Source: Oidiodendron maius Zn
Lineage: Eukaryota; Ascomycota; Leotiomycetes; Myxotrichaceae
Reading direction: 5' to 3'
Length of the DNA stretch: 64,000 nucleotides
Assembly (NCBI GenBank): GCA_000827325.1
Contig: KN832870.1
Coordinates: 5,890,001-5,954,000 of the forward strand
Of this stretch, positions 10,380 to 22,126 are shown in pieces. Numbering within the stretch: position 1 is the stretch's first letter; each line of letters opens with the position of its first letter. Under the pieces are notes generated by a model. It made no database searches. It was given only the letters and a program-made list of their open reading frames with translations, and was not told the origin of the DNA. The position numbers were made by a program, and so were the translations under genes.

Positions 10380-12547
10380 ATGTCGGAGGCCGGAAGTTCC
10401 AGCTTAGGAAATGAAGATTCCTTGTTGCTTATTACCAGAGTCCGTATCCCCGCCCTCTGCTTCTAGCAAGGTGTACTCTGCTGATGTGGACTAGGCGTGT
10501 GACATGTGCCGGAAAAAGAAGATTCGCTGTGAAGTGACCTCGGGTACCTGTGTGCAATGCATCAGGTACAAGACTCAATGTCATTTCACTCCCATCAGTG
10601 TGAAACGAAAACCAAGGCGATCTGTCAGGTGAGTATCGCCAAATTGAACAGAGTTGAATGACTCCAAGCCGAAAATTTGTCTAAATAGGACTGAGATTAT
10701 ATAGGATTAAGCAAGTCGAGGAACTACAGCAGAAGCTGCAATGGATGGAAAAGCAATTGAATCGTGCCACGGAGCGTCAGGTGTCTGTACCACATAGTGA
10801 CCTGAGGAATGATCGTCCTCTGCTGGAGACGCCGAATTCAAGTCAATCCCGATCGGGAATTGCCTATTTGGATGAGATTGTTTCTGGCGATGGCCTGATA
10901 AATTATTCTCCTGCTATGTCGGCAGAGTCCCCCGAAGTTTCAAACGCCAACAACTCATCCCACGAAAGTAATGGCAAACCTTCTGTTTACTTGTCCGTGC
11001 TAATGCTCCCCAGCTCCTTCCTCATCAGTTCCTGATAACCAAATAACAATCTCTCATTGGATTCCAACATTTGACAACAATGAATTCATGAGACCATATT
11101 TTAAGGTTCTTCCGCCGAAAGATGAAACGTTGGATCTGATTAAAAAATCATTTAAAGGGTTTTACAGCGCGTACCCACTATTCGACATACCTACTTTCAT
11201 CTCCACATTTGAATCTCAAGGCACTGATATCACTGATCTACGCTGGTGGGCATGCTTGAATGTTGTATTGGCGCTTAGAACCCAATTTCTGCCAACAATG
11301 TCGGGAGATAAAGAAGAAGACCGTCAAGCTTGGGGATATTTTCAAAATGCTCTTGCAGTTACTAACCAGCTTATGACGATGCATTCTACGATTTCATCGG
11401 TACAAGCACTGCTTGGCATGTCTCTTGTAATACTGGGGACGCCAAATCAAGGACCGGCTTCGTTATTGATCTCGTCCGCAATCAAACTGGCGCATAGAAT
11501 TGGCTTGCATAGACGTAGCCACGAACTTGGTCTCAGTCAGGCCGAAATCAACGAACGGAATCGAGTCTTTTGGATTGCATATTGCTTAGATAAGGATATC
11601 AGCCTACAAACAGGACAGCCACCGACACAAGACGATGAGGATATGGATGTAGAGTTACCCTTTGAGAATAATTTCCCCGAACCCCATCCCGGCGAACTGA
11701 ACCGTGGAGGCTATTTTAGTTTCCGAGCCAGATTGGCGATTATCCAGGGAGAGATATACACACGTCTGTTATCCGTGAAAGCTGGCAAACAGTCTACGAC
11801 CGAGCGAATAATAGCGGCTAGAGACCTTGAATCTAGGCTTGAAGTGTGGAGAGCATGTGTTCCGAGCGATTACTTACGTAGGCCAGGTACCCAGGGTCCG
11901 GCCGTCGAAACTGGTAGACACCCAGCCATTCTTCAGCTGACCTATTTTAAGTGCCTCGCTATCGTCTATGGGTCTCTACCGACGCTTCCAATATATCGCG
12001 AGGTTGCCATACCAGACGACTCCAATAGGTATCAAATCAAATCAGCAGCGATCTATGCAACTCAAGCCCGGAAAGCGATACAGTTACTACCAGTAATTCC
12101 ACGCAGAAAGCATGCATGTATCTGGTAAGTCTAATAACTTATATTTGCCCTTATCTCGAAACATCCTCTCCTCCTTGCCGGGTAAGCGGTAATAATTACA
12201 GGTCTGTTCTCCACATATTTGTCACGGCCACAAAAACATTACTCACGCATACCATTTCAAACCCCTCGAACGCACAGGCTCAGGCAGATCTCGAGCTTAT
12301 GGAGCCACTCCTCACGCTGATGGGGATGCTAGCCGCGAGCGGCGAGAGTAATAAAGTTGGTGAGATATATCAATCTTGTGTCGAAATGTTTAATATGGCG
12401 AGGACGGCTGTCTTGAATGCGAGTCTTCCCGATATCAGCCCTAATCAAACCAGAATAATGGGGCGACTTAGAGGTGAAGAAAGTATGCAAGATTTTCTTC
12501 GAAGAATGGAAAATATACGCGAAGGATACGATGGGGATATGAACTGA
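10380..12547 (+). CDS. Zn2Cys6 transcription factor
   Basis: The model with introns 10440-10494, 10629-10704, 10968-11013 and 12125-12201 gives 637 residues. Exon 2 opens with the binuclear zinc cluster ACDMCRKKKIRCE...CVQC...QC, followed by a short heptad-like dimerisation stretch (VEELQQKLQWMEKQL). The middle is a fungal transcription-factor regulatory domain (PF04082), including SSAIKLAHRIGLHRRS and NRVFWIAYCLDKDIS. The first intron is needed to bring the initiator ATG into the zinc-cluster frame and bypass a TAG directly before it. It is a nuclear DNA-binding regulator and a candidate local regulator of the neighbouring metabolic genes. Confidence 0.9.
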
Positions 12548-12898
12548 TTTCCTTGGCCGCTCCACAAGAGTCAGTTGCTGAACCCTTTACTGATGAATCG
12601 CGTTCTGAAGCAAATTAGCCCATGTGAGTTATATGATTCGCTACGGCGATAATGAAATGCAGCTAATATGATATGTCTAAATGTATATATAAGGAGTTTA
12701 TTAAGTCATTTAGTTAGGATATCAAGATTAAATGCAATTATTAGCTTGTATTATATTATGATGGTTCCGAAAGTAAAAGTACACAGGTGACACATTTATC
12801 GTAATTTTTGGCCAGGTATTAATAAATTAGATCCATAGTAAAGGAGTAGCTCTTGTATCATAAAAGACTGTTTTGAAATAATATGTGTCTTACGGAAA
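12548..12898. other. Convergent intergenic region
   Basis: About 350 AT-rich bases between two gene 3' ends. They presumably carry 3' untranslated sequence and polyadenylation signals. Nothing else is seen. Confidence 0.5.
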
Positions 12899-14092
12899 CT
12901 AGTAATTTAATGAAACCGAGAAAGGACAGCCCACAGCTGCGGCACCGCCTCTCTCGGCATACTCCTTCATCAACTCGGCCTCATTTAAGACAGAGTTCCG
13001 CGACAGCTTTTCAAACTCTGCTGGACCAAGCTCCTCTGGTAAGTATCCATTGCTCTTGAATTGTGGTCCCGGGGCTAGCCTTCCTTGAGTTGCCCACCAA
13101 GTCTTCCAGCGGTTCCACGTTGTGTCCTTGATATACCACGGCTCCGGACCGATCGACTTGCTATGAAACCGACCATCCGACGATTGTTCCGCTCTCATAT
13201 CTAAAGGTCTCCATCGCGGAAGAAAGAGGTTCTGAATTGCCCAGCCACGAGCGCTGAAAAAGAGCCACACCAAGTTGGCAATCCATGGCGGTGGCGATGA
13301 CATCCCCAGGGCTATGCGAACATGCTCTTCCAAGAAGGATGCTGAAACTCCCCGTACAAAGTTATGCATAAATTTAGGAATGTTTTTAAGAAGCATATCC
13401 ATTGTGCACTCAGCACATATCCTGTTGCTCTCGCAATAGTATATGTTGGACTTTTCAAATTCAAATGTCCATTTCTCACAGTCTTCAAGTGTCGCCGGAA
13501 TGTCTTTTATGCCCATTCTATTTCCAATCTCCTTCCAATATATGTAAGATGCATTCTTTTCTAAGTTCGTCATCGGCCGCCACTCATATCTGTCTATCCA
13601 CCTCTGCGGTTCGAGTACGAACATGGCCAATGTGTGGATCATCTCATCGTTGGTAATCCGATTTCCGTACCGTCGATGTATCCAATTCAACTTAGAAAGG
13701 GCCTTCAATCCTCGGTCACTGTCCACAGATCCAATGAGAAACTCGGAGAGAATTGCTCCCGTGTCTGCGGCCCGCTTGGCTACCTTCGTTTCGGTTGTGA
13801 GCTGTCGTGTCTTGACAAGGAGAGGTGTTCCGGATGACACTGCGAAGGTTTTCAAGAGTGCCCACTGTGTGCCAAAACCGAATCCAAATGGCATGTCGCA
13901 GAGCATCGACAGCTTCATAATCTCGTGAGCTGTCTTATAGTCCATTGAGTATGGGTCGCGGACATAGCAGGCATATTTTTCTTCTATCTTTCGAACTGCA
14001 CGAAAGCGGAGTATTCGGACGAGAATAAGATACAATATTATAAGGAGAAGGAAACTTTTCGTTAATAATTCATTGCTCATATATTGTTGCAT
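12899..14092 (-). CDS. MpaB-like ER-bound oxygenase (DUF2236/rubber oxygenase fold)
   Basis: A single open exon. The preferred start at 14092 gives 397 residues beginning with an N-terminal membrane anchor (TKSFLLLIILYLILVRIL). The frame stays open upstream to 14341, adding 83 residues of uncertain reality. The body resembles the MpaB/DUF2236 family: GFGTQWALLKTF, a helix with IHRRYGNRITNDEMIHTLAMF, then an aromatic WRPMTNLEKNASYIYWKEIG stretch. Family members include MpaB', which oxidatively cleaves a prenyl side chain in mycophenolic acid synthesis, and bacterial rubber oxygenases, which are heme enzymes. A role as ER-bound oxygenase on a lipophilic intermediate is inferred. It is transcribed divergently from the aldehyde dehydrogenase, which could oxidise an aldehyde produced by such a cleavage. 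Confidence 0.8.
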   Translation of the reverse strand: MQQYMSNELLTKSFLLLIILYLILVRILRFRAVRKIEEKYACYVRDPYSMDYKTAHEIMKLSMLCDMPFGFGFGTQWALLKTFAVSSGTPLLVKTRQLTTETKVAKRAADTGAILSEFLIGSVDSDRGLKALSKLNWIHRRYGNRITNDEMIHTLAMFVLEPQRWIDRYEWRPMTNLEKNASYIYWKEIGNRMGIKDIPATLEDCEKWTFEFEKSNIYYCESNRICAECTMDMLLKNIPKFMHNFVRGVSASFLEEHVRIALGMSSPPPWIANLVWLFFSARGWAIQNLFLPRWRPLDMRAEQSSDGRFHSKSIGPEPWYIKDTTWNRWKTWWATQGRLAPGPQFKSNGYLPEELGPAEFEKLSRNSVLNEAELMKEYAERGGAAAVGCPFSVSLNY

Positions 14093-15018
14093 GCCATGTG
14101 GTCGGGGAGTGGAGTGGAAAGCCGACTCAAACATTCTGTTTACTCTTGTGGAGAGCCAGTGATCTGCTGCAGGCCGATCAGGAATCTGATACATGTTCAG
14201 GTCAATTAGAAACTCTGTCAAAACGAACCATCGGCGTTTACTTTCGGTTCTTCTCTTATAATGTAGAGCATTTAAGGCCAGGCGTGAGATTTTATGTCGC
14301 CACACATGAAATGCCGATAAGTGCGGGGAAGTGCGGGGCACAGAACTGCTTTGAAAATGGCAGCTCCAGGAATAGTTCTAAAGTATCAACCAAACCCAGC
14401 GAGCAAGATTTTTCTCGTTGCGGATATCTTGGCTAGAAATACACGATTCTCGGATTTTAGAAGAGCACTTATAATTCGCTTTAGCGGAACATAATACCAT
14501 GCGGGGTATGGTCTTGTTGCATGGATACTCTAGAGCCTGTCATGAACTTCTGACTCGTTCATACACTTTCTCAAGCCCGAAGCCAGTTATATCCGATTCA
14601 CACCGCACACATCTCGGCTATATTTATCAATAACCGAGGCGCCAGCCATTGTAGACACGGTCTGGTACTAAGGGGGCCTTTAATGAGGGGTTCCTAAAGA
14701 GATTTCAACCGTGACCTGATATAACCGCATATATGTAAATATATTAGCTTAACCCTTGGCCGAAAATGCAAATTGGGGTGTGACATTTGGCTGAAAAGAG
14801 TAAGTACAACAGAATATGGATCTTGCATCAACTTTGCTTTGGCATGGAGATGTAGCACTGACCCAATCTATCCACTGCTTTATGGAGATATTCGAGTACT
14901 GGCCGTTGCTCTTTCAGTGCCTTTGTGAATTTAGCCTTCTACACTCCGTCGCTAACACAACATTAGTTGACCAAATATCAGCAACTCATACCAATTTATC
15001 TTGTCGGATGCTAACAAG
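14093..15018. promoter_or_regulatory. Shared promoter of MpaB-like gene and ALDH
   Basis: About 900 bases separate the two divergent start codons (680 if the longer MpaB-like start is used). Co-regulation of the pair is plausible. The region contains the inverted CGG/CCG element annotated separately. No TATA box can be assigned with confidence. Confidence 0.4.
14613..14638. promoter_or_regulatory. Inverted repeat CTCGG-N16-CCGAG
   Basis: Inverted CTCGG and CCGAG half-sites spaced by 16 bases lie in the divergent MpaB-like/ALDH promoter. Zn2Cys6 dimers commonly bind inverted CGG triplets, and two such factors are encoded within 10 kb. The right half extends to ATAACCGAGG, a 10-mer also present (reverse orientation) at about 22998-23007 upstream of the EthD gene. 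This is suggestive only. Confidence 0.3.
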
Positions 15019-16737
15019 ATGGCACCTTCAGCAATAAACCTAAATGGACAACCGAGCAGTGCAAAGATCGATGTTTTTAATAACTATGCCAATTGGATCA
15101 ATGGGAAAGCACATATAACTCCAGAAAAACGCCACGGCGTCAACCCTGCCACTCTCGAAAACCTGCCTGACGTTCCTGTCTCGACGAGAGAAGATGTCGA
15201 GGCGGCGGTAAAGTCTGCTCGTGAGGCGTTTAAATCTTGGAAAGCCGTCCCGGTCGAAGAGCGTCAAGCTGCAGTGACGAAATTTGCTGAGGCATTACAA
15301 GAAGTCGCAGGGGACTTTGCCAAACTGCTAACTACAGAACAAGGGAAACCAGTGGGTGCATCCTGAGCTCGATATGATCTATACTCGAAGAACGGTGCTT
15401 CATGTTTGTTAATTATAAGGCTGAAGCTAACACGTAGCAGTTAGCCTTGGCTCAAGCAGAAGTAGCAGGTAGCCATATTTGGATGGAGGCGATGGCCAAA
15501 ATTACTCTCAAATCAGAAATTATACAAGAAACGGAAACAAAACAGACAATTGAAAGATATACACCCCTCGGTGTTTGTGTCGGTATTGTGCCATGGAACT
15601 GTGAGTTTTATCCTACAATCTCGCTCTAGCTACTCATTAACTGAGTCGTCAGTCCCTCTTCAACTTGCCTGCGGTAAGATTGCACCTGCCCTGGTGACAG
15701 GCAATACCAATATAATAAAACCATCGTGAGCTCTCTATCACAGCACTTTAAATCCTTCTAGCACGGCTAATAATATGTACCTCAGTCCATTCACCCCATA
15801 CTGCGGTATCAAACTTGTCGAGCTCGCCCAGCAATTCTTTCCCCCGGGTGTCGTCCAAGTCCTCTCTGGTAATGATTCCCTCGGGCCGTGGCTCATAGAG
15901 CACATTGACGTTGACAAAATATCTTTCACTGGTTCCATAGCAACGGGTAAGCGTGTCATGCAGTCAGCTGCCGGCACGCTGAAACGCATCACCCTAGAAC
16001 TAGGTGGGAACGATCCGGCCATTGTTTGTGAAGATGTGGATATTGAGACAGTTGCTCCCACAATTGCTACCTTAGCCTTCGCTAATTCTGGACAAATCTG
16101 CATAGCAATTAAGAGAGTTTACGTGCAAGACACCATCTACGAGAAGTTTAGAGATGCTATGTTTAAACATATAAAGACGCTGAAGTTGGGTAATGGACTT
16201 GACTCCGAGACCAGTCACGGTCCGGTTCAAAATGAAATGCAGTATGAGCGGGTGCAGGGCTTTATTAAAGATATTGAGAGTCAGAAATGGATTGCAGCGA
16301 CTGGAGGAGAAAAGCCTATTAATTTAAAAGGCTACTTTATCACACCCACGATCGTTGACGGTCCTGCTGATGACTCTCGAATCGTCGTTGAAGAGCCATT
16401 CGGTAAATGTCAAAGTGCCCGTGACAAATTGCATTGCTAATTAGACCCTCTAGGTCCAATCGTCCCTCTCCTTTCTTGGAAGACTGAATCTGAGGTACTT
16501 GCACGCGCCAACAACACCAGAATGGGCCTCGGAGCATCAGTGTGGACGAGAAATCTTGAGCGGGGTCGCCGCATTGCCGAGCAGATTGAAGCTGGGAGTG
16601 TGTGGATTAATTCCCATCTAGAGGTGTCACCATATGCCGCCTTTGGTGGTCATAAGCAGAGCGGCATTGGATCGGAATGGGGACTTTCAGGCCTAAAATC
16701 ATTTTGTAATGTCCAGACACTCTTTTTGGCCAAGTGA
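15019..16737 (+). CDS. NAD(P)-dependent aldehyde dehydrogenase
   Basis: The five-exon model (introns 15352-15440, 15601-15652, 15726-15785, 16403-16453) gives 488 residues, normal for the family. Signature elements occur in order: VPWN in the cofactor domain, ISFTGSIATGKRVM, the general-base motif LELGGND, the catalytic cysteine in FANSGQICIAIKR, EEPFGPIVPLL, and the C-terminal GGHKQSGIGSEWG. The enzyme oxidises an aldehyde to a carboxylate in the cytosol. No peroxisomal targeting signal is seen (it ends LAK). The divergent arrangement with the MpaB-like oxygenase suggests consecutive steps, which is inference. Confidence 0.95.
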
Positions 16738-16759
16738 GTGGTAATTCAGTAGCCCAACA

Positions 16760-17330
16760 TAGCAGTTTGTACCAGTCAAATAAATTCATTGGAATATCAC
16801 AGAGCACCATCCGGGTTTGTTGTACTCCATATTGCCATGAGTGACCGTCTAGCTTGAGAAGTTCCATGATTTCGACACACCACAGCAACTGTTCTTGTTG
16901 ACAGCGCTTCCTGTAATACCATTGCGCTGTATACAGAGCGATCATCGTCTCGTGCACGGTAAACAGGCAACTTCAAAGACCAGCAAATACGGATCCACAT
17001 ATATTCTCCGCGTACATGTCTAATATTACTCGATCTTTCCTTGCCTCTGCAATTACCTCGGAGAGTCAATGATCTCTAGGTATACTAGAGCTTAGGTCAG
17101 AGCTTAAAATTGATAGTTGAGTCTGTATTTGATTGATGAGTTCATGGACGTATATGGACATGCACCAGTAGAGAGCCCAAAGGTCGCTATCTGTCACACT
17201 CCTATAGAGCAAACGAGGAGGGGCAAACTTGGTACTCTGGTTAGCCTGCAGAGTTAATTTTCCTGATAGAATAGGAGGCGAGACTATTTCCCTTATCTCA
17301 CTCATCCAACGGGCTAGATTTCCTCCAGAT
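16760..17330 (-). pseudogene. Decayed C-terminal part of a fungal transcription factor
   Basis: Minus-strand translation shows pieces resembling the C-terminal half of fungal regulatory proteins: LWALYWCMSIYVHELINQIQ, then after a stop LDMYAENICGSV, then MIALYTAQWYYRKRC. The pieces are separated by in-frame stops and no start or DNA-binding domain is found. The similarity is judged from general pattern only, so the identity is weak. An unrecognised intron pattern could rescue part of it. Confidence 0.35.
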
Positions 17331-17954
17331 TGGATGCCAACATTTGGGCAGTCTCCTCTGCACTGATATCATCCTCCAATTCTCCATCAGATATGTTCCG
17401 ATTTAATTATGAAAACTAAAAGAGACCCAAGAAATGCTTGTAGGAGTGAATTTTACTTCTTTGAAACTATTTGCAATTGCTCTCGTAGTTTATCAAGTGC
17501 ATTGTACTTACAAGTCCATTCTGCATTCCGGAAAGCATCCGAATTGGTTAGGATATATACTGCAATGAGAACATTCCAAGTGTACAGCAACATCCTAGAT
17601 GAAGCACACAAGTGTAAGTGCATCATTGTATGTACTCATAGAGTCTCCAAGCTTCGTCGCAAAAAATTTCGTATTAGGCTGTTCACCGCTTGTAGGGATT
17701 TTCAGATGTCTGCTGGGTTTAATTTATGCCAAGAATTTAGTTGCTGACTCTGCGTCAGCCTCTCACTTTAGAGGTTAGACCAGAACTTGACCAAGAAAAG
17801 TGGGCACTCTGTAAGATTATTTACCACTGCCATACCATTCCCCTCCTATGCACGACTCCGCCGCTTCTATGTATCGCGCCATCGCGTATTTTGAATCCCG
17901 GGTACCTGGAACCCAGCAAGTTATAAGTTCTTCAATCAACGAAATAGTAACATT
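17331..17954. other. Intergenic, no gene recognised
   Basis: Short frames only. A 112-codon frame at 17409-17747 has no recognisable motif and atypical composition. The region probably contains the promoter of the next regulator gene. Confidence 0.4.
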
Positions 17955-18009
17955 ATGTCTGGTTCAAAGCAAGTAACCAAAGCCTGCAGTTACATGGTTC
18001 AACAAATTA

Positions 18010-19760
18010 ACGGATTAGTAGCTTTGCATTTGTGTTATGCGCCGATCCCAGGCAGCCCTTGAATCCCACTACTCGTAGATTGATTAAAAAACATGCTATG
18101 AAAGAAATTGGGAAATCTAGGAGACACGCAAAATATGAGAAGCACTCATACGAGCTTTCCGTCGCCCAGTCTAGCACTCGCAAAACGGTTACGCCGGCTA
18201 GGGAGCAGTCTGTCAGGCAGTTTCAATCCATCAACGAATGTGATGAGCAATGCGACTCTGCTGATGTCCTGGCTCCCCTAGACAGCAGGCCAAATGAAGT
18301 TCAGAGAGAGCGGCCGCCAGACTGGGAAACAATATTGTCTGATCCAATTTCAAGAAAGTGGGGAGGACGAATTGACTACTTTAAGGATTATCCCATCGAA
18401 ATGAATATTCACTTCTATGGTTTAATGGACCATGGTTAGTGCACTGTCTCCCCCACGAGTCAATTGATGAAAATTCTGAAGCAAGCCAGTCTATGATACA
18501 TCCGTAGCCAAGTTCAAATCGGGCAGAGACTTGTGGCTTCCAATTGTTCTAGCAGACCCTGCAGCCTTCCATCAGGCTCTCGCTCTAGCGTCCCTGAATT
18601 TAAACTTCTTACGTGGCGCAAGGACAGTTAACGTCGAGGCGGCTGCTCACCATGCTTCTGCAATCAAGTCTGTGAATGAAAGGCTCATGCACCCAACGCT
18701 CGGCATAACGGATGAAATTATTGGCACTATTGCCTCGTTTGGCTGCTACTACGTTAGTACCCTACTATTGCTAAGCAGCTGCAGCCGCTCTAACTGGTAC
18801 CGATAGCTTATGATGGAGAATCTTTCTCAGTGGAGAGTTCATATTGCTGGAATTAGGAAAATAATTCAACTTCGAGGCGGACTTGATTCCATCAGGTCAA
18901 ATTCGAGCCTGCGTCTGGTGCTCCTATGGTCAGTATGGGCTATCATTGTCTTCGCATCCTGCACTCGCTACTAATATCCTTTCCCTGCGGACACTAATGC
19001 TTTACACAGGATAGACGTATGCGGCGCTTCTGCCCAAGACATTACACCGAGCTTTCCAATTCCAGTTGATCTTATTACCCAGTTCAATGAAGACTTCAAT
19101 TATTCCCAATACTTGAAGGGGAATTTCCGGTTATGGACGACTGTGTTCCCCGACCAGCCAAGGGCCATTGAAGCGTTTTCCGACATCTCAGCTTTGTCTA
19201 TCATTCTCAATAACCAGTCATCCGTGAGGGGCTTTTGGGAAAGCCCGATGTTTGTCTGTCAGTGTCTATTCCCGATCGCCCACAAACTGCTCTCTCTGCC
19301 ACGTTATGATGCTGCAAGTAGGGCTACGGACGCGACGCTGAGCGTAATGCTCGAGTCATGCCGCCATGCTGCTCTACTGTACATCGTTCTAGTGGAGCAA
19401 AAGTTTGGCGTTTACCTAATTCCCACTGAGATCCAGTTGGCGAAATTGATCGCCGTTCTTAGCTTAAAAGAGAATCATGATCCTAACTGGAGGCCATTTG
19501 AAGTTCTCAGACTCTGGGTAGTACTGATTGCCTGGGTCTGTTCTTACAACGCATCTGCCAAGAGTAATATTACGACAACATCTCCTTCACCATCCACAGA
19601 TGAATGGGTTGCGAAGGAGCTTAAGACTCTGTTTCGTGTTCTGCAGCTGCGTTCTGTGGAAGATGTGTTAATGGCATTCTCGAACCTTCAGCTGCCATGG
19701 AACGATGATGTTTTTTACATGCCATTGGAATTATTTCGTGAGATCCTAGATCAATGTTGA
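18010..19760 (+). CDS. Fungal-specific transcription factor-like regulator (5' end unresolved)
   Basis: The supported exons run from about 18010 with introns 18435-18507, 18753-18806 and 18929-19009, giving at least 507 residues to the stop. The N-terminus has the short conserved pattern seen in Zn-cluster-less fungal regulators: FAFVLCADP, then RRLIKKHAMKEIGKSRR. It is followed by a variable basic segment, then the regulatory domain from DLWLPIVLADPAAFHQALALAS to the C-terminal LELFREILDQC. No Cys6 cluster is visible. ATG 17955 is the nearest start, but its frame does not join exon 2 through any GT-AG intron I could find. It may use a non-obvious first exon or be damaged at the 5' end. Confidence 0.75.
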
Positions 19761-20104
19761 AGTAAGTATATAGTAGTGTATATGGTAAGAATGTGCCAGA
19801 GACTCGCCGGGGAATTTGCTTGCAAGTGGGAAAATATTTCACGCCGAAATTTCCAAATCCGCTGAAAGACAGTCAGTCAAATTGGACATGTACATAAAGT
19901 AGTAATAGGAGCGTATGATGAGAGTCAGACACTGGTAGTGGACCCGACTCGGGATGCAACATATTGACCCCGCGACATACGAGTGAAGATTTTTAACAAT
20001 TCTCCCATCTCTATTCAAAATATTAACTTCTAAACACTTTTTCACCAGTAACCTGCTAACCTCTGGGAGCTGAACCCAGAATTCTGGCCATGCACTTCTC
20101 CGTA

Positions 20105-20701
20105 TCATACCTCAATCCCAACATCATCCAATGCTTGTCCATCATGGGAAATAACCGCATCACTTGGCAGGATTATAAACATCATCCGTACTGAACTGTC
20201 CGTTCGATTATGCCACGCATGTATTGTTCCTCGCTGCACGATGCTATCATGCTCCTTTAGTATCCTCTCCACTCCATCATCTAGTTCAAGAACAACCTCT
20301 CCCTTTAGCACAACGCCCAGATCCACGCTAGTGGTTCGGTGGAGCGGAGCAGTGCTATGCGGGGGTAGATCGAGCAGTCGCCAGTTTACGTGTCCAGGTT
20401 CGACGATTTGCATGGCAGTTTTGTATGGGTCTCGGAAAGGGACCGTGTTAGATATGGAAATGGAGGCAGGACTAGCTATCGTTTTGCTATCATCGGTAGA
20501 ACTAGCTTCAGCCTCGGAGCGAAAAAGCAGAGTAAGACCAAAATCGGTGGATGAAGCTAATGACGATGGATCAAAGAAGTTTACTGGACAGAGGACGTCA
20601 TCATTTGTGACGATTGCCTTTCCGGTTGAAGAGTGGCCCGTGACGATACGGCGTAAAGGGGATGGAGACGCCGCTGGGTCGTTTGTATGATTTGTTGTCA
20701 T
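20105..20701 (-). CDS. Small cupin-fold protein
   Basis: One exon gives 198 residues from the preferred start at 20701. Upstream in-frame ATGs extend it to 20764. The C-terminal half is a single cupin barrel: a motif-1-like HRTTSVDLGVVLKGEVVLELD, then motif 2 DSIVQRGTIHAWHN. The first motif keeps only one of the usual HxH histidines, so metal binding may be weak or altered. Fungal proteins of this type often sit in metabolite loci, with roles from decarboxylase or isomerase to binding protein. The reaction here is unknown. It is convergent with the upstream regulator gene. Confidence 0.8.
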   Translation of the reverse strand: MTTNHTNDPAASPSPLRRIVTGHSSTGKAIVTNDDVLCPVNFFDPSSLASSTDFGLTLLFRSEAEASSTDDSKTIASPASISISNTVPFRDPYKTAMQIVEPGHVNWRLLDLPPHSTAPLHRTTSVDLGVVLKGEVVLELDDGVERILKEHDSIVQRGTIHAWHNRTDSSVRMMFIILPSDAVISHDGQALDDVGIEV

Positions 20702-20764
20702 GGTCAAATTTTTCATCAAAAGAATCATGGTGAAAAGTAAAAATTGGTGTTGGCAATCCTCCAT

Positions 20765-22126
20765 TTATACTTGGGCTCAGGCCACAAAAGACGCTATGGT
20801 AGTACAACTTTCTCGAGTAACCTAGGACTTACCTGGTAAAGATGATACAGGGATCATGAATATTCAGTCAGATTTAAACGCTGTAACATGAGCCCGGATA
20901 ATTACTACTGGTGCATGCTAAAGCGACAATGGTCATATCCCAGGGCGAAGGAGGTGGCTTCAGTTCCATCTAGATCTAATGTTTACTGCAATATTTACTC
21001 AGATGGCAGCTTGTTTTACACTATAGTCTTTCAATTAGAGATTATTGAGGTAGCTAGTCGAAATTTAAAGCTCCAAAAAATTAAAAGAGCAAATATGTAG
21101 TTGCTACTAATTACTGTAGGAGATCTTAGGGTTGAGTCAACTAAGCGGTCGGAGAAGATATACCCTGTTTCCCTGCACGTACGCCGTAACATGGCTTGGA
21201 GAAATTAAGATGTTTACTGCGGTAGTAATTGCTGCGAATACGAACGCGAGCCTAATGTCGAAGGATCAAAGGGGTAAATAGTAGTGATTCGAACTAATAC
21301 CTCCTATCTACGTTCATGGAACGATGTAGGAAGGTGGTCCCCTGTCTCGAGGGCTACCCTGCACTTAACTGCTAACGTCAGCGGACGCGCCTACATGAAT
21401 CAGCGAAACCAGCCCAGGATCCTTGATCTTCACGGAAGATATCACCGACTAATCCAAATGCAGTAGTTGGTCCCCTGCAGGGCTGGACGAATCAACCACA
21501 TTACGGTAACTTGTAGCTCAGATGCAGCAGAAGTAGCAGAGGTAATAAGTGAGCGAATATTGAAACTTGTCTGGGGTAAACATGCAAGGTCGAATTGACC
21601 GTAACGAAGAGTAGGATGGAAGTCGACAGTTAGGGGAATAATTCTGGGAATAGCGCCACGCACTTATTTGCTCTTCATTGAGTAAACAAAGAAAAGAAAA
21701 GGTTGTGAGGAGGAGTTTACAGATATGCACAGTCAATCATCTGGGAACAAAAGGAGCTTGCATCATTAATATACTGACCGAAGCTAACACGAGAGAATTT
21801 ACAGGTACATACTTTCAGATGTCTAGTATGTAAGTTCCATTCTGTGGGAAGAAGTTCCGGGCTGGTAAACGTGTTGGAATCTAAGTTCTATTATAGTTTG
21901 ATCATTATTTTAATAATATTATCGAAGCTTAGTGTTTTCTAGAAAGAGATTTGGAGGATCTCTGGTGTGAGTTCATTGCATAAAGAAAGACGGGTTATGT
22001 TGTGCTGACAGTAGACTAAACACACAAATATCTTTCAGATGTTAGGTTATTACAGCATACTAGTCGGAATGCAGGGGAATATTTCGAAGCCATAGTGACC
22101 ATATGATGAGTAAAGTGTACTTAGAG
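20765..22126. other. Intergenic, no gene recognised
   Basis: About 1.36 kb between the cupin start side and the EthD stop. Frames on both strands are short and lack motifs. It must carry the cupin promoter on its left side. Confidence 0.45.

Noticed and set aside
14093-14341. N-terminal extension of the MpaB-like protein
   Set aside because: The open frame continues upstream, but the extension is basic and would precede the membrane anchor that normally starts the family. The start at 14092 was preferred, though the extension is not excluded.
20241-20690. 149-residue plus-strand frame
   Set aside because: Antisense to the cupin gene, with low-complexity Ser-rich content and no motif.
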